Shown here piece after piece: positions 25,729 to 34,882 of a stretch of DNA of 46,248 bases. The position numbers and the translations under genes were made by a program. Every line of letters begins with the position of its first letter. Positions within the stretch are counted from its first letter, which is position 1. The notes under the pieces are model-generated. The model saw only the letters and a list, made by a program, of their open reading frames with translations, did not search any database and was not told the origin of the DNA. Location of the stretch: positions 1 to 46,248 of the forward strand of contig CAKZVT010000014.1 in assembly GCA_937922435.1 (NCBI GenBank). Direction: 5' to 3'. Origin of the DNA: an uncultured Prevotella sp. (GTDB lineage: Bacteria > Bacteroidota > Bacteroidia > Bacteroidales > Bacteroidaceae).

Positions 25729-26154
25729 ATGAAAAGCGACCCTAAGGACTGTCTCTACTGCCAGAACAACGAGACACAGCACAACCTGATGCTCGAAGTG
25801 GCGAAACTAAGCGTTTCGCGCCTGTTCATATTCAAGGAACAGACATACCGGGGGCGTTGCCTCGTGGCCTACGACGGTCATGTGGACGACCTCAACCTGC
25901 TCTCCGACGATGAGCGCAACGCCTTCATGGCCGACGTTGCACGCACTACGCGCGCCATGCAAAAGGTGTTCAACCCCGACAAAATCAACTACGGAGCTTA
26001 CTCCGACACCCTGTCGCACCTGCATTTCCACCTCGTGCCCAAGTATGTGGGCGGCCCCGACTTCGGCGGAGTGTTCCGCATGAATCCGCAGGAGGTGTAC
26101 CTCACCGACGAGGAGTATGCCGACATGGCCGAGAAACTGAAGAAGGAACTATAA
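25729..26154 (+). CDS. HIT family nucleotide-binding protein
   Basis: The 141-residue protein of the histidine triad superfamily carries SHLHFHLVPK at 96-105, with His97, His99 and His101 as the triad. An N-terminal CLYCQNN resembles the zinc-type CxxC of many HIT proteins. HIT proteins hydrolyse or transfer nucleotidyl groups; the substrate is not known here. The start MKSDPKDCLYC was preferred because conserved sequence begins there; an ATG 14 codons upstream (25687) is possible. It is followed by trmD on the same strand. Confidence 0.9.
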   Translation: MKSDPKDCLYCQNNETQHNLMLEVAKLSVSRLFIFKEQTYRGRCLVAYDGHVDDLNLLSDDERNAFMADVARTTRAMQKVFNPDKINYGAYSDTLSHLHFHLVPKYVGGPDFGGVFRMNPQEVYLTDEEYADMAEKLKKEL

Positions 26155-26181
26155 AACCAAACACCCACCCCACCCCTTCCA

Positions 26182-26208
26182 AAGGGAGGGAGCTTGGAAT
26201 GCCTTGCC
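26182..26208 (+). repeat. Dispersed repeat AAGGGAGGGAGCTTGGAATG, copy 1
   Basis: These 27 bp upstream of trmD recur at 36773-36799 upstream of folD with two differences. In both places a C-rich run (CCACCCC) precedes the repeat. Function unknown. Confidence 0.6.
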
Positions 26209-26275
26209 TATTTCAATAGGCGTACATAAGCTACCTACTCTTGGAAGAGTTGTGATGGGTGTCAACATTTTTATC

Positions 26276-26950
26276 ATGCGAATAGACATCATCACCGTAT
26301 TGCCCGAAATGCTTGAGGGCTTTGTGCACGAATCAATACTTGCGCGCGCCCAGAAGAAAGGTCTTGCGGAAATCCACTTGCACAACCTGCGCGACTACTC
26401 CACGGACAAGTGGCGGCGCGTAGACGACTATCCATACGGCGGCTTCGCCGGCATGGTGATGCAGTGCGAGCCGATTGACCGCGCCATAAGTGCGCTGAAG
26501 GCCGAAAGGGTATACGACGAGGTAATCTTCACATCGCCCGACGGCGAGCAGTTTGACCAGCACATGGCCAACGACCTGTCGCTGAAAGGCAACCTAATCA
26601 TACTCTGCGGCCACTACAAGGGCATAGACCAGCGCGTGCGCGACCACCTGATAACGCGCGAAATAAGCATAGGCGACTACGTGCTGACGGGCGGCGAACT
26701 GGCCGCCGCCGTAATGGCCGACGCCATTGTGAGGCTCGTGCCGGGCGTAATCAGCGACGAGCAGAGCGCCCTGTCCGACTGCTTCCAGGACGACATGCTC
26801 TCCGCTCCCATCTATACGCGCCCTGCCGAGTATAAGGGTTGGCGCGTGCCTGACATCCTGCTTAGCGGAAACGAGGCGAAAATAAAGGACTGGGAAATAG
26901 AGCAGAGCTATGAGCGCACCAAGCGCCTGCGCCCCGACCTGCTGAAATGA
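26276..26950 (+). CDS. trmD: tRNA (guanine-N1)-methyltransferase TrmD
   Basis: The 224-residue SPOUT enzyme methylates G37 of tRNAs next to the anticodon using S-adenosylmethionine. The sequence starts MRIDIITVLPEMLEGF, then YGGFAGMVMQCEPI, the knot region LIILCGHYKGIDQRVRDHL, and EISIGDYVLTGGELAA. An earlier in-frame start is rejected because TrmD homologues begin at MRID and the extra residues come from repeat sequence. In many bacteria trmD sits beside rpsP; here rpsP is about 17 kb away. Confidence 0.96.
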   Translation: MRIDIITVLPEMLEGFVHESILARAQKKGLAEIHLHNLRDYSTDKWRRVDDYPYGGFAGMVMQCEPIDRAISALKAERVYDEVIFTSPDGEQFDQHMANDLSLKGNLIILCGHYKGIDQRVRDHLITREISIGDYVLTGGELAAAVMADAIVRLVPGVISDEQSALSDCFQDDMLSAPIYTRPAEYKGWRVPDILLSGNEAKIKDWEIEQSYERTKRLRPDLLK

Positions 26951-26961
26951 AAGATAAAAAA

Positions 26962-26993
26962 GTAAAAAGGTAAAAGGGTGAAAAAGTAAAAAG
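26962..26993 (+). repeat. Tandem octamer GTRAAARR, four units
   Basis: GTAAAAAG, GTAAAAGG, GTGAAAAA and GTAAAAAG are contiguous, starting 12 nt after the trmD stop. No inverted partner was found before the DUF805 gene. Confidence 0.7.
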
Positions 26994-27023
26994 ACAGAAC
27001 AATATTAACCAATAAAAACACAT

Positions 27024-27575
27024 ATGAACATGGAAGGAATAAAGAAACTGCCCTCAATGGGCTTCGGCGAGTCGGTAAAATCAGTGCTTACCAACCTGAC
27101 AAACTTCAAAGGACGCGCACGCCGCAGCGAGCTGTGGTGGTATTGGGTGGCGTATGCCGTCGTGGCAATCATTGCCGGACTGGCACTAACCGGCTTCCCA
27201 TTAATCTTGACTATCATCAGCCTCTTGCTTCAACTTTCGTTATGGGCCGTCACCGTGCGCCGCCTGCACGACCGCGGACACAGCGGATGGTGGGTAACGG
27301 CGGCCATACTGATAGGTGTGTTCGCCAACATCTATATTGCAGGAAGCGGATATTATGAAATTATGTCGTCGGTAAACCCTGACATAGAAGAAGCAACAAA
27401 AGTGCTAAGCAGTCCTGTTTTCGCATTGACCGGACTGGCTTCGCTCATAGTGAACATCTGCATCTTTGTATTCTGCGTACGTGACGGCAAGCCTGAAACA
27501 AACAAATACGGCCCGTCGCCGAAGTACATCCCGATGGACGAATACATAGAGAAAGTGACCGGCGAGCAGGCATAA
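27024..27575 (+). CDS. DUF805 inner-membrane protein
   Basis: The 183-residue protein has the DUF805 signature: NFKGRARRSELWWYWVAY near residues 27-46, then VTVRRLHDRGHSGWW, and a late NKYGPSP. Three or four membrane helices are predicted (about 43-58, 60-78, 91-108 and 133-150). Function unknown. It follows trmD by 73 nt and is closed by a strong terminator. Confidence 0.88.
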   Translation: MNMEGIKKLPSMGFGESVKSVLTNLTNFKGRARRSELWWYWVAYAVVAIIAGLALTGFPLILTIISLLLQLSLWAVTVRRLHDRGHSGWWVTAAILIGVFANIYIAGSGYYEIMSSVNPDIEEATKVLSSPVFALTGLASLIVNICIFVFCVRDGKPETNKYGPSPKYIPMDEYIEKVTGEQA

Positions 27576-27607
27576 TGCGCCCTGCCCTACAGGCGTTACA
27601 TAACGCT

Positions 27608-27642
27608 AAAGTCCGCATTTCACCGTGTGAAATGCGGACTTT
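27608..27642 (+). terminator. Terminator after the DUF805 gene
   Basis: A perfect 16-bp stem (27608-27623 and 27627-27642) has a 3-nt loop and lies 33 nt after the stop. The arms end in AAA/TTT, so a short T-run closes it. It may also act for the convergent recQ side. Confidence 0.75.
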
Positions 27643-27703
27643 CTGCTAATTATAACGTCGAGTTCGGTATATGGATAGTGTTAAAATAATCTCATTTAAA
27701 GTA

Positions 27704-27822
27704 GTCAGTTGGTAACTGTCATTCCGCGCTCCGACGCGGAATCCAGTGTAAACAATCTGTTCTTTCTATGTCATTTGTACTGGATTCCGCGTCGGAGCGC
27801 GGAATGACAGTTACCAACTGAC
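27704..27822. repeat. Element D: REP-like palindrome with 44-bp perfect arms
   Basis: The arms 27704-27747 and 27779-27822 are perfect inverted complements. Each contains ATTCCGCG/CGCGGAAT around CTCCGA. The arms are nearly the same as the inner arms of element A, but the outer GGTTCATCCGCA ends are absent. A solitary GAGTTCGGTATA, the end of element C, stands at 27660-27671. The spacer 27576-27893 holds no gene. Confidence 0.8.
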
Positions 27823-27893
27823 CGATTGAAACATGATTACAACCTAACGTTCTTATCCAGAACTCAGGTTATTATAAGTACAAGTAAACACAC

Positions 27894-29789
27894 TCAAAGA
27901 TACAGCATCCCGTCACGGCAACATATCTTCTCTTCCGCCATAAGGTACTCCACGGCCTCCTTGCACACGTCCTTGTCGGCCTTGCATCGGGCAAGTTCGG
28001 CCACACTGTGCGGCTTTCCGTCAGCCAAGAGGTTCAATATTTCCTGCTGTGCGGCGGCGAGCGCGTCCTTGCCGGTAGCCTTTCCGCCATGCGCACGGCA
28101 CACGTCGCACTGGCCACAGTCCGTAGACCTTTCCTCTCCAAAGTACCGCAGAAGCTGGCGGCTGCGGCAAATGTCGTCGTTCTCGGCGTATGCTATCATC
28201 GCGTTTATGCGCTCCTCATACTCCGCCTTGCGGTCGTCGTACACCTCATGAGGAAACACCAGCCGCTCCATCTCTTCCCTACGCTGGGTGTAACGTATGT
28301 GAGGGATTTTCTTACGGGGTATGAAATGCAGGATGCGCCGCTCGCTCAAGTCCTTCAATATGGCGTAAACCGCTTCGCGCTCCAAGCCCGTCTGCATGGC
28401 AATAAGGCTCTCGTCGATATAGCAGTAGTCGGTGAACAGGCCACCGTAGTTCCTCAACAAAGCCGTTACCACGTTGCTTTCATTCTCCACAAGGCTGTCA
28501 AGCCGGTACAAATCCTCACGCCCCAGCAGCATCCTTAGCTGCGCCATGTTGTCGCGCTCGTCCTCATACTCTATGTAACCGGCTCTCGACAATATTGCCA
28601 AGGCCGAATTTACCTGTACGGGGAAATGCTTGAAATACATGCAGAACTTGTCTATATTGAACTCGAAACGGCATCCTCCGCCGCTGCCAATGCCTATTTG
28701 GTAGAAGTAAGCAAGGTGCTCGTACACCGTGCGTATGAAGTCTTTGTCAGGAAAAGTGTCGCTTATGCGCCGTTTAAGCTTCGCCCCGTCGTTGCCGTCA
28801 TACAGCAAAACGGCGTATGAACGGCCGCCGTCGCGCCCGGCACGGCCAGCCTCCTGAAAGTAAGCCTCTATGGAGTCGGGACTGTCTACATGCACTACGA
28901 GCCTTACGTCAGGCTTGTCTATGCCCATGCCGAAGGCGTTTGTAGCCACCATAACCCTCACTTTGTCGGCCTGCCACTGCTTCTGCCGCTCGTCCCTTAC
29001 AGCGTCTTCAAGTCCGGCATTATAGAAAGTGGCGCTTATGCCGTTGTCGTTGAGCATCTTGGCTACTTCCTTCGTGCGCTTCCTGCTCCGTGCATAAACG
29101 ATGGCCGAGCCGTCAACGCGGTTAAGAAGGCGCACAGTGTCGTTATCCTTGTCGCTGGTTTTACGCACAATATAGGCAAGGTTCTTGCGCTCAAAGCTCA
29201 TCCTGTAGACGTTCTTCTGCTTGAAGCCAAGCTGCTCCTGGATGTCGTCCACCACGCGCGGTGTGGCCGTCGCCGTAAGCGCAAGTATCGGAATGTCGGG
29301 CTTTATGCGGCGTATGTCGCTGATTTTAAGGTACGACGGACGAAAGTCATACCCCCATTGGCTGATGCAGTGAGCCTCGTCTACGGTGACAAAGCTCACC
29401 TTCATGTGGCTGAATTTCTTTAAAAAAAGCTCGGATGACAGTCTTTCGGGCGATACATACAATATTTTCACGCCCCCGAAGATGGCGTTTTCAAGCGTGG
29501 TTATCACGTCGGCGTGCATCATTCCAGAATAAACCGCCGCCGCCTTGACACCTTTCCGGCGCAGATGCTGCACCTGGTCTTTCATCAAAGCAATCAGAGG
29601 CGTTATGACAAGACATACGCCCGGCATGGACAAAGCCGGCACTTGGAACGTCAATGACTTGCCTCCGCCCGTAGGCATGAGGCCAAGCGTATCGCGCCCG
29701 GAACAGATGCTGTCGATTATTTCGCGCTGAATGCCGCGGAAATCGTCAAATCCCCAATATTCACGGAGTATCTGTTGATACTTGTCCAT
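27894..29789 (-). CDS. recQ: ATP-dependent DNA helicase RecQ
   Basis: The 631-residue RecQ helicase has Walker A MPTGGGKS at 38-45, DEAH at 137-140 followed by CISQWGYDFR, and later helicase motifs IVYARSRKR and ATNAFGMGIDKPDVR, with QEAGRAGRDG. The zinc site is visible as CRSRQLLRYFGE followed by CGQCDVC. A winged-helix region follows, and the C-terminal 55 residues look like a further small helical domain. It unwinds DNA in recombination and repair. It lies downstream of recJ on the same strand, a natural functional pair. Confidence 0.96.
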   Translation of the reverse strand: MDKYQQILREYWGFDDFRGIQREIIDSICSGRDTLGLMPTGGGKSLTFQVPALSMPGVCLVITPLIALMKDQVQHLRRKGVKAAAVYSGMMHADVITTLENAIFGGVKILYVSPERLSSELFLKKFSHMKVSFVTVDEAHCISQWGYDFRPSYLKISDIRRIKPDIPILALTATATPRVVDDIQEQLGFKQKNVYRMSFERKNLAYIVRKTSDKDNDTVRLLNRVDGSAIVYARSRKRTKEVAKMLNDNGISATFYNAGLEDAVRDERQKQWQADKVRVMVATNAFGMGIDKPDVRLVVHVDSPDSIEAYFQEAGRAGRDGGRSYAVLLYDGNDGAKLKRRISDTFPDKDFIRTVYEHLAYFYQIGIGSGGGCRFEFNIDKFCMYFKHFPVQVNSALAILSRAGYIEYEDERDNMAQLRMLLGREDLYRLDSLVENESNVVTALLRNYGGLFTDYCYIDESLIAMQTGLEREAVYAILKDLSERRILHFIPRKKIPHIRYTQRREEMERLVFPHEVYDDRKAEYEERINAMIAYAENDDICRSRQLLRYFGEERSTDCGQCDVCRAHGGKATGKDALAAAQQEILNLLADGKPHSVAELARCKADKDVCKEAVEYLMAEEKICCRDGMLYL

Positions 29790-29800
29790 ACATGTAAATA

Positions 29801-29893
29801 AATTAAAAGTGAAAAGTGAAAAGTGAAAAATCCATCACTTTCAAGTATGGTTTTGCATGTGGATTTCTCACTTTTCACTTTTAATTTTTCACT
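29801..29893. repeat. Facing inverted heptamer arrays in the recJ-recQ spacer
   Basis: On the plus strand 29801-29828 reads AATTAAA then AGTGAAA three times. On the minus strand 29893-29866 reads AGTGAAA, AATTAAA, AGTGAAA, AGTGAGA. Inside, AATCC and GGATT extend the pairing. The longest perfect inverted stretch is 18 bp (29802-29819 and 29868-29885). The recJ TGA (29889-29891) lies in the first minus-strand unit. Confidence 0.8.
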
Positions 29894-31610
29894 CCTCCGA
29901 CGGTCTTATATCTTCTATCTGAAGCTGGATGCCGTTGTGTTTGAACACGTTGTCCTCAATGGTATATGCTATGTCAAAGCTCCGTTTGGACTTTATGTAA
30001 CGGGCGGAACCGCTCTGTCCGAAGGCGATGCCGTTCATCACGTTGTTCGATTTGGAGTCTACAAGCTCCAGCTTTATGTGCTCCTGCTCCCTGCCTACCA
30101 CCTTGCTCGTGCCGAAATCATAAACATCTGTCGTGCAGAACAGCGGCTTTTGGTTCATCGGACCAAACGGACCGAACTTCCTTATGTCGGCGTGCAGCTT
30201 GCGTGTGATGTCCTTAAAGTCAATCACCGCATCTATATTGAGCGTCGCTTCAGTCTGTTCAGGCTGTATATGCTCGTCAACATACTTTTGGAAACGCCGC
30301 CTGAACTCGGGCACATCGTCCCATTTCAGCGTCAGTCCGGCGGCATACGTATGGCCTCCGAAGTTAATCAGCATGTCACGGCAGCTCTTGATTGCCGAGT
30401 AAACATCGAAGCCCGTCACGCTCCGTGCCGACCCCGTGGCAAGGTCATTGTCGCGTGTCAGCACGATGGTCGGCCTGAAATAAATCTCCGTAAGGCGTGA
30501 GGCCACGATGCCGATGACGCCCTTTTTCCAGTTCTCGTCATACAACACGATGCTTGAATGGCGCTTTTGGCTCTCAATCCTCGATATTATCTGGTTGGCC
30601 TCATCGGTCATCTGCTTGTCTATGTCCTTGCGTTGCTCGTTGTATTCGTTGATGTGTTTGGCAGCCTCAAGCGCATGGCTGAAATCCTTTTCAACAAGCA
30701 AGTCGACGCTTTCGCGCCCGTTCTCCATCCTGCCCGACGCATTTATGCGCGGCCCTATTTTGAAAACGATGTCGCTCATCGACAGAGTACGTCCGCTAAG
30801 TCCGCAAATGTCGATGATAGCCTTAAGCCCTATGCTGGGGTTTTGGTTGAGCTGCTTTAGGCCATGATAAGCCAATATACGGTTCTCCTCGACAACGGGC
30901 ACGATGTCGGCGGCGATACTTACCGCGCAGAAATCAAGCAAAGGGATAAGCCGCGAGAAAGGTATGCCGTTGTTCTTTGCAAACGCCTGCATGAACTTAA
31001 AGCCCACACCGCAACCGCAAAGGTGCTTGAACGGATAAGGGTCGTCCTCACGTTTTGGGTTAAGAATAGCCACAGCGTCGGGCATTGCCTCGTCAGGGAC
31101 ATGGTGGTCGCAGATGATGAAGTCTATGCCAAGGCTCTTGGCGTATGCGACTTCTTCCATAGCCTTGATTCCGCAATCAAGGATGATGATGAGCTTCACA
31201 CCAGTCTGCCTCGCATATTCTATCCCCTTGTAGCTTACGCCGTAGCCTTCGTCGTAACGGTCGGGAATGTAATAGTCGATGTTTGAATAGAATTGTTGCA
31301 GAAACTTGTAGACAAGCGCAACGGCAGTGCACCCGTCCACATCATAATCGCCGTACACCATGATGCGCTCCTTGCGGCCCATCGCGTCGTTGAGCCTGTC
31401 CACAGCCACGTCCATATCCTTCATCAGGAATGGGTTTATGAGGTCGTTCAGCTGCGGACGGAAGAAGCGTTTGGCGGCCGATTCCGTCGTAATGCCACGC
31501 CGGATTAGTATTCCGGCGAGTATGGGGCTTATCCCCACCTTCGCGCCAAGTTCTTCAGCCGCCTGCGTTTGTTCTGATGTCGGTTCCTCGTAATTCCATT
31601 TGAAATGCAT
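29889..31610 (-). CDS. recJ: Single-stranded-DNA-specific exonuclease RecJ
   Basis: The 573-residue DHH-family 5'-3' exonuclease shows YGDYDVDG at 86-93, the metal Asp145 in ILDCGIKA, DHH at 168-170, and GCGVGFKFMQAF. The DHHA1 domain has FGGHTYAAGLTL. RecJ degrades single-stranded DNA, often the product of RecQ unwinding, and the next gene is recQ. Length is normal. No clear -7 box was seen; the 309-bp upstream spacer (31611-31919) otherwise holds only the terminator of the next gene. Confidence 0.96.
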   Translation of the reverse strand: MHFKWNYEEPTSEQTQAAEELGAKVGISPILAGILIRRGITTESAAKRFFRPQLNDLINPFLMKDMDVAVDRLNDAMGRKERIMVYGDYDVDGCTAVALVYKFLQQFYSNIDYYIPDRYDEGYGVSYKGIEYARQTGVKLIIILDCGIKAMEEVAYAKSLGIDFIICDHHVPDEAMPDAVAILNPKREDDPYPFKHLCGCGVGFKFMQAFAKNNGIPFSRLIPLLDFCAVSIAADIVPVVEENRILAYHGLKQLNQNPSIGLKAIIDICGLSGRTLSMSDIVFKIGPRINASGRMENGRESVDLLVEKDFSHALEAAKHINEYNEQRKDIDKQMTDEANQIISRIESQKRHSSIVLYDENWKKGVIGIVASRLTEIYFRPTIVLTRDNDLATGSARSVTGFDVYSAIKSCRDMLINFGGHTYAAGLTLKWDDVPEFRRRFQKYVDEHIQPEQTEATLNIDAVIDFKDITRKLHADIRKFGPFGPMNQKPLFCTTDVYDFGTSKVVGREQEHIKLELVDSKSNNVMNGIAFGQSGSARYIKSKRSFDIAYTIEDNVFKHNGIQLQIEDIRPSEE

Positions 31611-31835
31611 TATATTGTTCTTTTATTTTTCCATCCGTAGGGCACTTGCACAAAGGGTTAACATTGCAAAGAGCCCGGCCCGTAACCGTCCGTAAACCAT
31701 ACAGGTACAACCTGCCTTGCGGTTAAGAGCGTGTAAAGTTACAAAGAAAAAACAATAAAACGGCGTTTTCCAATGGAAAAGTTCAGAAAATAGGTTTGTG
31801 CCACGGCCAACCCATTACCGGCAAACAAAACAAAA

Positions 31836-31888
31836 GAAGGCATCCCCACCATGCCTGCACGCCGTGCAGACTCTGGGAGGATGCCTTC
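31836..31888 (-). terminator. Terminator of the C1 peptidase gene
   Basis: GAAGGCATCC (31836-31845) pairs with GGATGCCTTC (31879-31888), with a further stem inside. On the minus strand it is followed by TTTTGTTTTG. It lies 32 nt after the stop. Confidence 0.7.
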
Positions 31889-31919
31889 AATACCTTAATT
31901 ATATGTTACAAGTCAAATA

Positions 31920-33119
31920 TCAGATGCCCAGTTTCTTGCGGATATCCTTCGGAATGGCATTCTTGTTGACCATGATGTTCATCGTCTTGTAAGCCACGTA
32001 GTTCTTAGACATGTACCAGATGCCCTTGTAGTCGCCGTGATAGCCCCAAGAGTTCTTGACCATGTAGTATTCGCGGCCGTTCTTGTCCTTGGCTATTCCG
32101 TAAAGGTGCATGCCGTGGTCGTCGGTAGTCTCCCAGCTGTCGAATGCGTCCTGCCTCATCTGCTGGGTAGGAGTGATTTCGGGAGCGTCAACGCCGAGCG
32201 AGTCGAGCTTGCTGCGCTTCTCCGATGCAGACAGGTTGAACCAGCGGTCGGCGTCGGTGCCTGCCATGCTGCGCGCCTTCTTCACGTCGTAAGCCAGGCC
32301 GAGACCTGTACGTGTGAAGCCATCCTCTGTAACGTCGCCACCCCATGCTACGGTGTAGCCTTCGTTTACAGCATTGTCGATGATAGCCATCAGTTCGTCC
32401 ATGGGAACGTTGTATGACAGCGCCCAACGCCAGTTGTCCTGTATTTCGAGGGCGAACTGCGTATAGAACGGATGGTGCGTGTAGCTGGTTATTGACACGT
32501 AGTCGTCAAGGTTGATGCCGAGGCTCTGCGCAAATGTCTTCGGCGTATATTCCTTTCCTTCATACACAAACTTCTCGGGGCACTTGCCGAGGTAAGCGTC
32601 GAGAATGCCCTGAAGGCCAACGCGCCACTGCTTTGATATTTTCTTGGCGTTGGTCTTTGCGATGGCGTCGACATACGGTTCCATAACGGCAAAGAACTCG
32701 CCGAAGTTGGCAAGCGAGTCGCCCGTAAGCGTACCGGGAGCCGGCATGGCCTCCTCGGGGCAGATGCCGTAGTTCTGCATGATGGTTACAACGTCCTCGA
32801 AGCTGCCGCCCTGTGAGAACTGGCTGTCGCCGTGCATCCTCACCTTCACGATGGCGCGGTCCATGTAGTCTTTGTTTGCGATGAACATCTCGCACAGGTT
32901 GTAGGTCTTGCCCGTGGCTTTCAGTATTTCGCTCTCAAGGAAGCTGAGCGTGGAATAAGCCCAGCATGTACCGCTGCGGTTCTGGTCCTTGATGCTCGTG
33001 ATGGGGTTTTCCTTCACCGTTGTGAACACAGGAACGTTCTTCTTCGCCTCTTTCTTGTCTTGCGCATAAGCTCCGGCAACGAAGCAGGCCAAGAGGCACA
33101 TTGTAAGTAACTTTTTCAT
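31920..33119 (-). CDS. C1 family peptidase, bleomycin-hydrolase/PepC-like, exported
   Basis: The 399-residue papain-fold peptidase of subfamily C1B has a signal peptide (MKKLLTMCLLACFVAGAYAQ), the nucleophile Cys52 in DQNRSGTCWAYSTLSFLE, a histidine in DDHGMHLYG (about 335) and Asn356 in VKNSWG. C1B enzymes are usually cytosolic aminopeptidases; the signal peptide suggests a periplasmic role here. It starts 12 nt after the pepP gene, so both peptidases are probably co-expressed and act on short peptides. It is closed by a terminator. Confidence 0.92.
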   Translation of the reverse strand: MKKLLTMCLLACFVAGAYAQDKKEAKKNVPVFTTVKENPITSIKDQNRSGTCWAYSTLSFLESEILKATGKTYNLCEMFIANKDYMDRAIVKVRMHGDSQFSQGGSFEDVVTIMQNYGICPEEAMPAPGTLTGDSLANFGEFFAVMEPYVDAIAKTNAKKISKQWRVGLQGILDAYLGKCPEKFVYEGKEYTPKTFAQSLGINLDDYVSITSYTHHPFYTQFALEIQDNWRWALSYNVPMDELMAIIDNAVNEGYTVAWGGDVTEDGFTRTGLGLAYDVKKARSMAGTDADRWFNLSASEKRSKLDSLGVDAPEITPTQQMRQDAFDSWETTDDHGMHLYGIAKDKNGREYYMVKNSWGYHGDYKGIWYMSKNYVAYKTMNIMVNKNAIPKDIRKKLGI

Positions 33120-33131
33120 CTTGTCTCTTTT

Positions 33132-34541
33132 TTATTGGTTTGAATTATTGTTTGCCATAAACTCCTCGACATCCTTCGGATGGTAGGGTATGCGCTCCTC
33201 GCCGAGGAAGCGGCAGCCCGTAGCCGTTATGAGCACGTCGTCTTCTATGCGTATGCCGCCGAAGTCGCGGTAAGCGTCGAGCGCGGCGTAGTTGATGAAG
33301 CCGGTGTGCAGCCCCTTGGCCTTCCACTCGTCAATCAGGGCGGGTATGAAATATATTCCCGGCTCGTCGGTGACTACAAATCCTTCCTCAAGGCGGCGTC
33401 CCATGCGCAGCGCGTTGGTGCCGAACTGCGTGGAGGGGCGCGTCTCCTCGTCGTAGCCTACGTTGACCTGGCCCAGTCCTTCCATGTCGTGCACGTCCAT
33501 GCCCATCATGTGTCCCAGTCCGTGTGGCAGGAAGAGGGCGTGCGCTCCGGCGGCCACGGCCTCGTCAACGTCGCCCGTCATCAGGCCGAGTTCTTTCAGG
33601 CGGCTTGCCATCAGGCGGCACACTCCAAGGTGTACGTCCATCCACCTTACGCCGGGACGCGCCACTTCGAGCGCGTAGTCGTGGCAGGCTTCAACTATGG
33701 AATAAATGTCGAGCTGCTTCTGCGTGAACTTTCCGCTGACGGGATACGTGCGCGTGTTGTCAGAGCAGTAGCCGTTGCGGTTCTCCGCGCCGGCGTCACA
33801 GAGCACCAGGCGGCCGCCCTCAAGCTCGTTCCACGACGGGCAGCCGTGCATGATTTCGCCGTGCTGGGTGAAGATGGTGGCGAAGCTCACCATCGCGCCA
33901 TACGAGTTGGCCGTGCCGTCCACCTGTCCGCCGATGTACTTCTCGGTCAGTCCGGGCCGCGTAAGGCGCATGGCGGTGGTGTGCATCTTGTAGCCTATGG
34001 CGCAGGCGTCCTCTATTTCGGCTATCTCCTGCGGCTCTTTGGTAGAGCGCATCTTCACCACCGCGCGTATGAGCGGCATCGAGGCCGACTCCTTCTGCTG
34101 GTTGGGATGTATGCCGAGCAGGTCGAAGAGCTGCAGCTTCGTGTCGTACCTGTAAGGCGGCAGGAAGTGTATTTGCCTGTGCAGGCGCAACGCCTCGTTG
34201 CAGATGGCCTGCAACTGACGCATCGGAGCGGTGTGTACCACGCCCGTGGAGGCGGCCATGTCGGCCACGCTGTCAACCGAACCGAACCACACGATGTCGT
34301 CTATGTCGATGTCGTTGCCCACGAGCGTCTCCTCGTCGGCGTCAACGTCGATTACGCCCACCAGTCCGTCGCGGTTAAGCCCGAAATAATACAGGAACGA
34401 CGAGTCCTGCCTGAACGGCGAATAGGCGTTGGCCGGATAGTTGGCCGGCGAGTCGTTGTTGCCGAACAGCAGGATGACACCACCCCCTACGAGCCTCTTC
34501 AGCTCGGCGCGGCGGCGTATGTAAGTATCTTTACTGAACAT
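33132..34541 (-). CDS. pepP: Xaa-Pro aminopeptidase (aminopeptidase P, M24B)
   Basis: The 469-residue metallopeptidase removes N-terminal residues before proline. It has an N-terminal aminopeptidase-P domain (MFSKDTYIRRRAELKRL, FRQDSSFLYYFGL) and a pita-bread fold with metal ligands Asp249 and Asp261 in LCDAGAENRNGYCSDNTRTYP, His in LPHGLGHMMGMDVHD, and two Glu in DEPGIYF and IRIEDDVL. The ATG at 34541 was chosen because a -7 box lies 32 nt upstream (34573-34581), inside the longer frame. Confidence 0.93.
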   Translation of the reverse strand: MFSKDTYIRRRAELKRLVGGGVILLFGNNDSPANYPANAYSPFRQDSSFLYYFGLNRDGLVGVIDVDADEETLVGNDIDIDDIVWFGSVDSVADMAASTGVVHTAPMRQLQAICNEALRLHRQIHFLPPYRYDTKLQLFDLLGIHPNQQKESASMPLIRAVVKMRSTKEPQEIAEIEDACAIGYKMHTTAMRLTRPGLTEKYIGGQVDGTANSYGAMVSFATIFTQHGEIMHGCPSWNELEGGRLVLCDAGAENRNGYCSDNTRTYPVSGKFTQKQLDIYSIVEACHDYALEVARPGVRWMDVHLGVCRLMASRLKELGLMTGDVDEAVAAGAHALFLPHGLGHMMGMDVHDMEGLGQVNVGYDEETRPSTQFGTNALRMGRRLEEGFVVTDEPGIYFIPALIDEWKAKGLHTGFINYAALDAYRDFGGIRIEDDVLITATGCRFLGEERIPYHPKDVEEFMANNNSNQ

Positions 34542-34572
34542 GGTTACAATTTGATATAAGGTTGTTTTGCCT

Positions 34573-34581
34573 GCAAAGATA
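34573..34581 (-). promoter_or_regulatory. -7 box for pepP
   Basis: The minus strand reads TATCTTTGC, an exact consensus match, 32 nt upstream of the pepP start. It excludes the more upstream start. Confidence 0.65.
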
Positions 34582-34882
34582 GGGATTTTTACGATTAAAA
34601 GAACACTTTTCACCGTGTTTTTTATCTGTTTTTCATCAAGACTGACACAGGCACGCCATTACAGGCTCGCCGCAACGGACGGCAGGCCGTACACGCCGCA
34701 GCCACAAGCAAACGCCGTGCCCATTATGTTTCATTAACAGTACGGTTGTCACTGGTTAACACTTCACGACCAGATGATATGGAAACAATCTGTTAACGGC
34801 GTTAACATACTGCGGTGCGAATGGCCTTCGTCCGTGGAGCCAACAGCCGCCATTCACGCCGCAGGCCGCCAAAGCCATTCCC

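Noticed and set aside
33180..34559. Long open frame (459 codons) antisense to pepP
   Set aside because: It is rich in Val, Arg, His and Ala with no domain, and pepP on the other strand has complete metal ligands. GC-rich codon use opens such antisense frames; similar ones oppose gcvPB, tamL, ffh and lplA.
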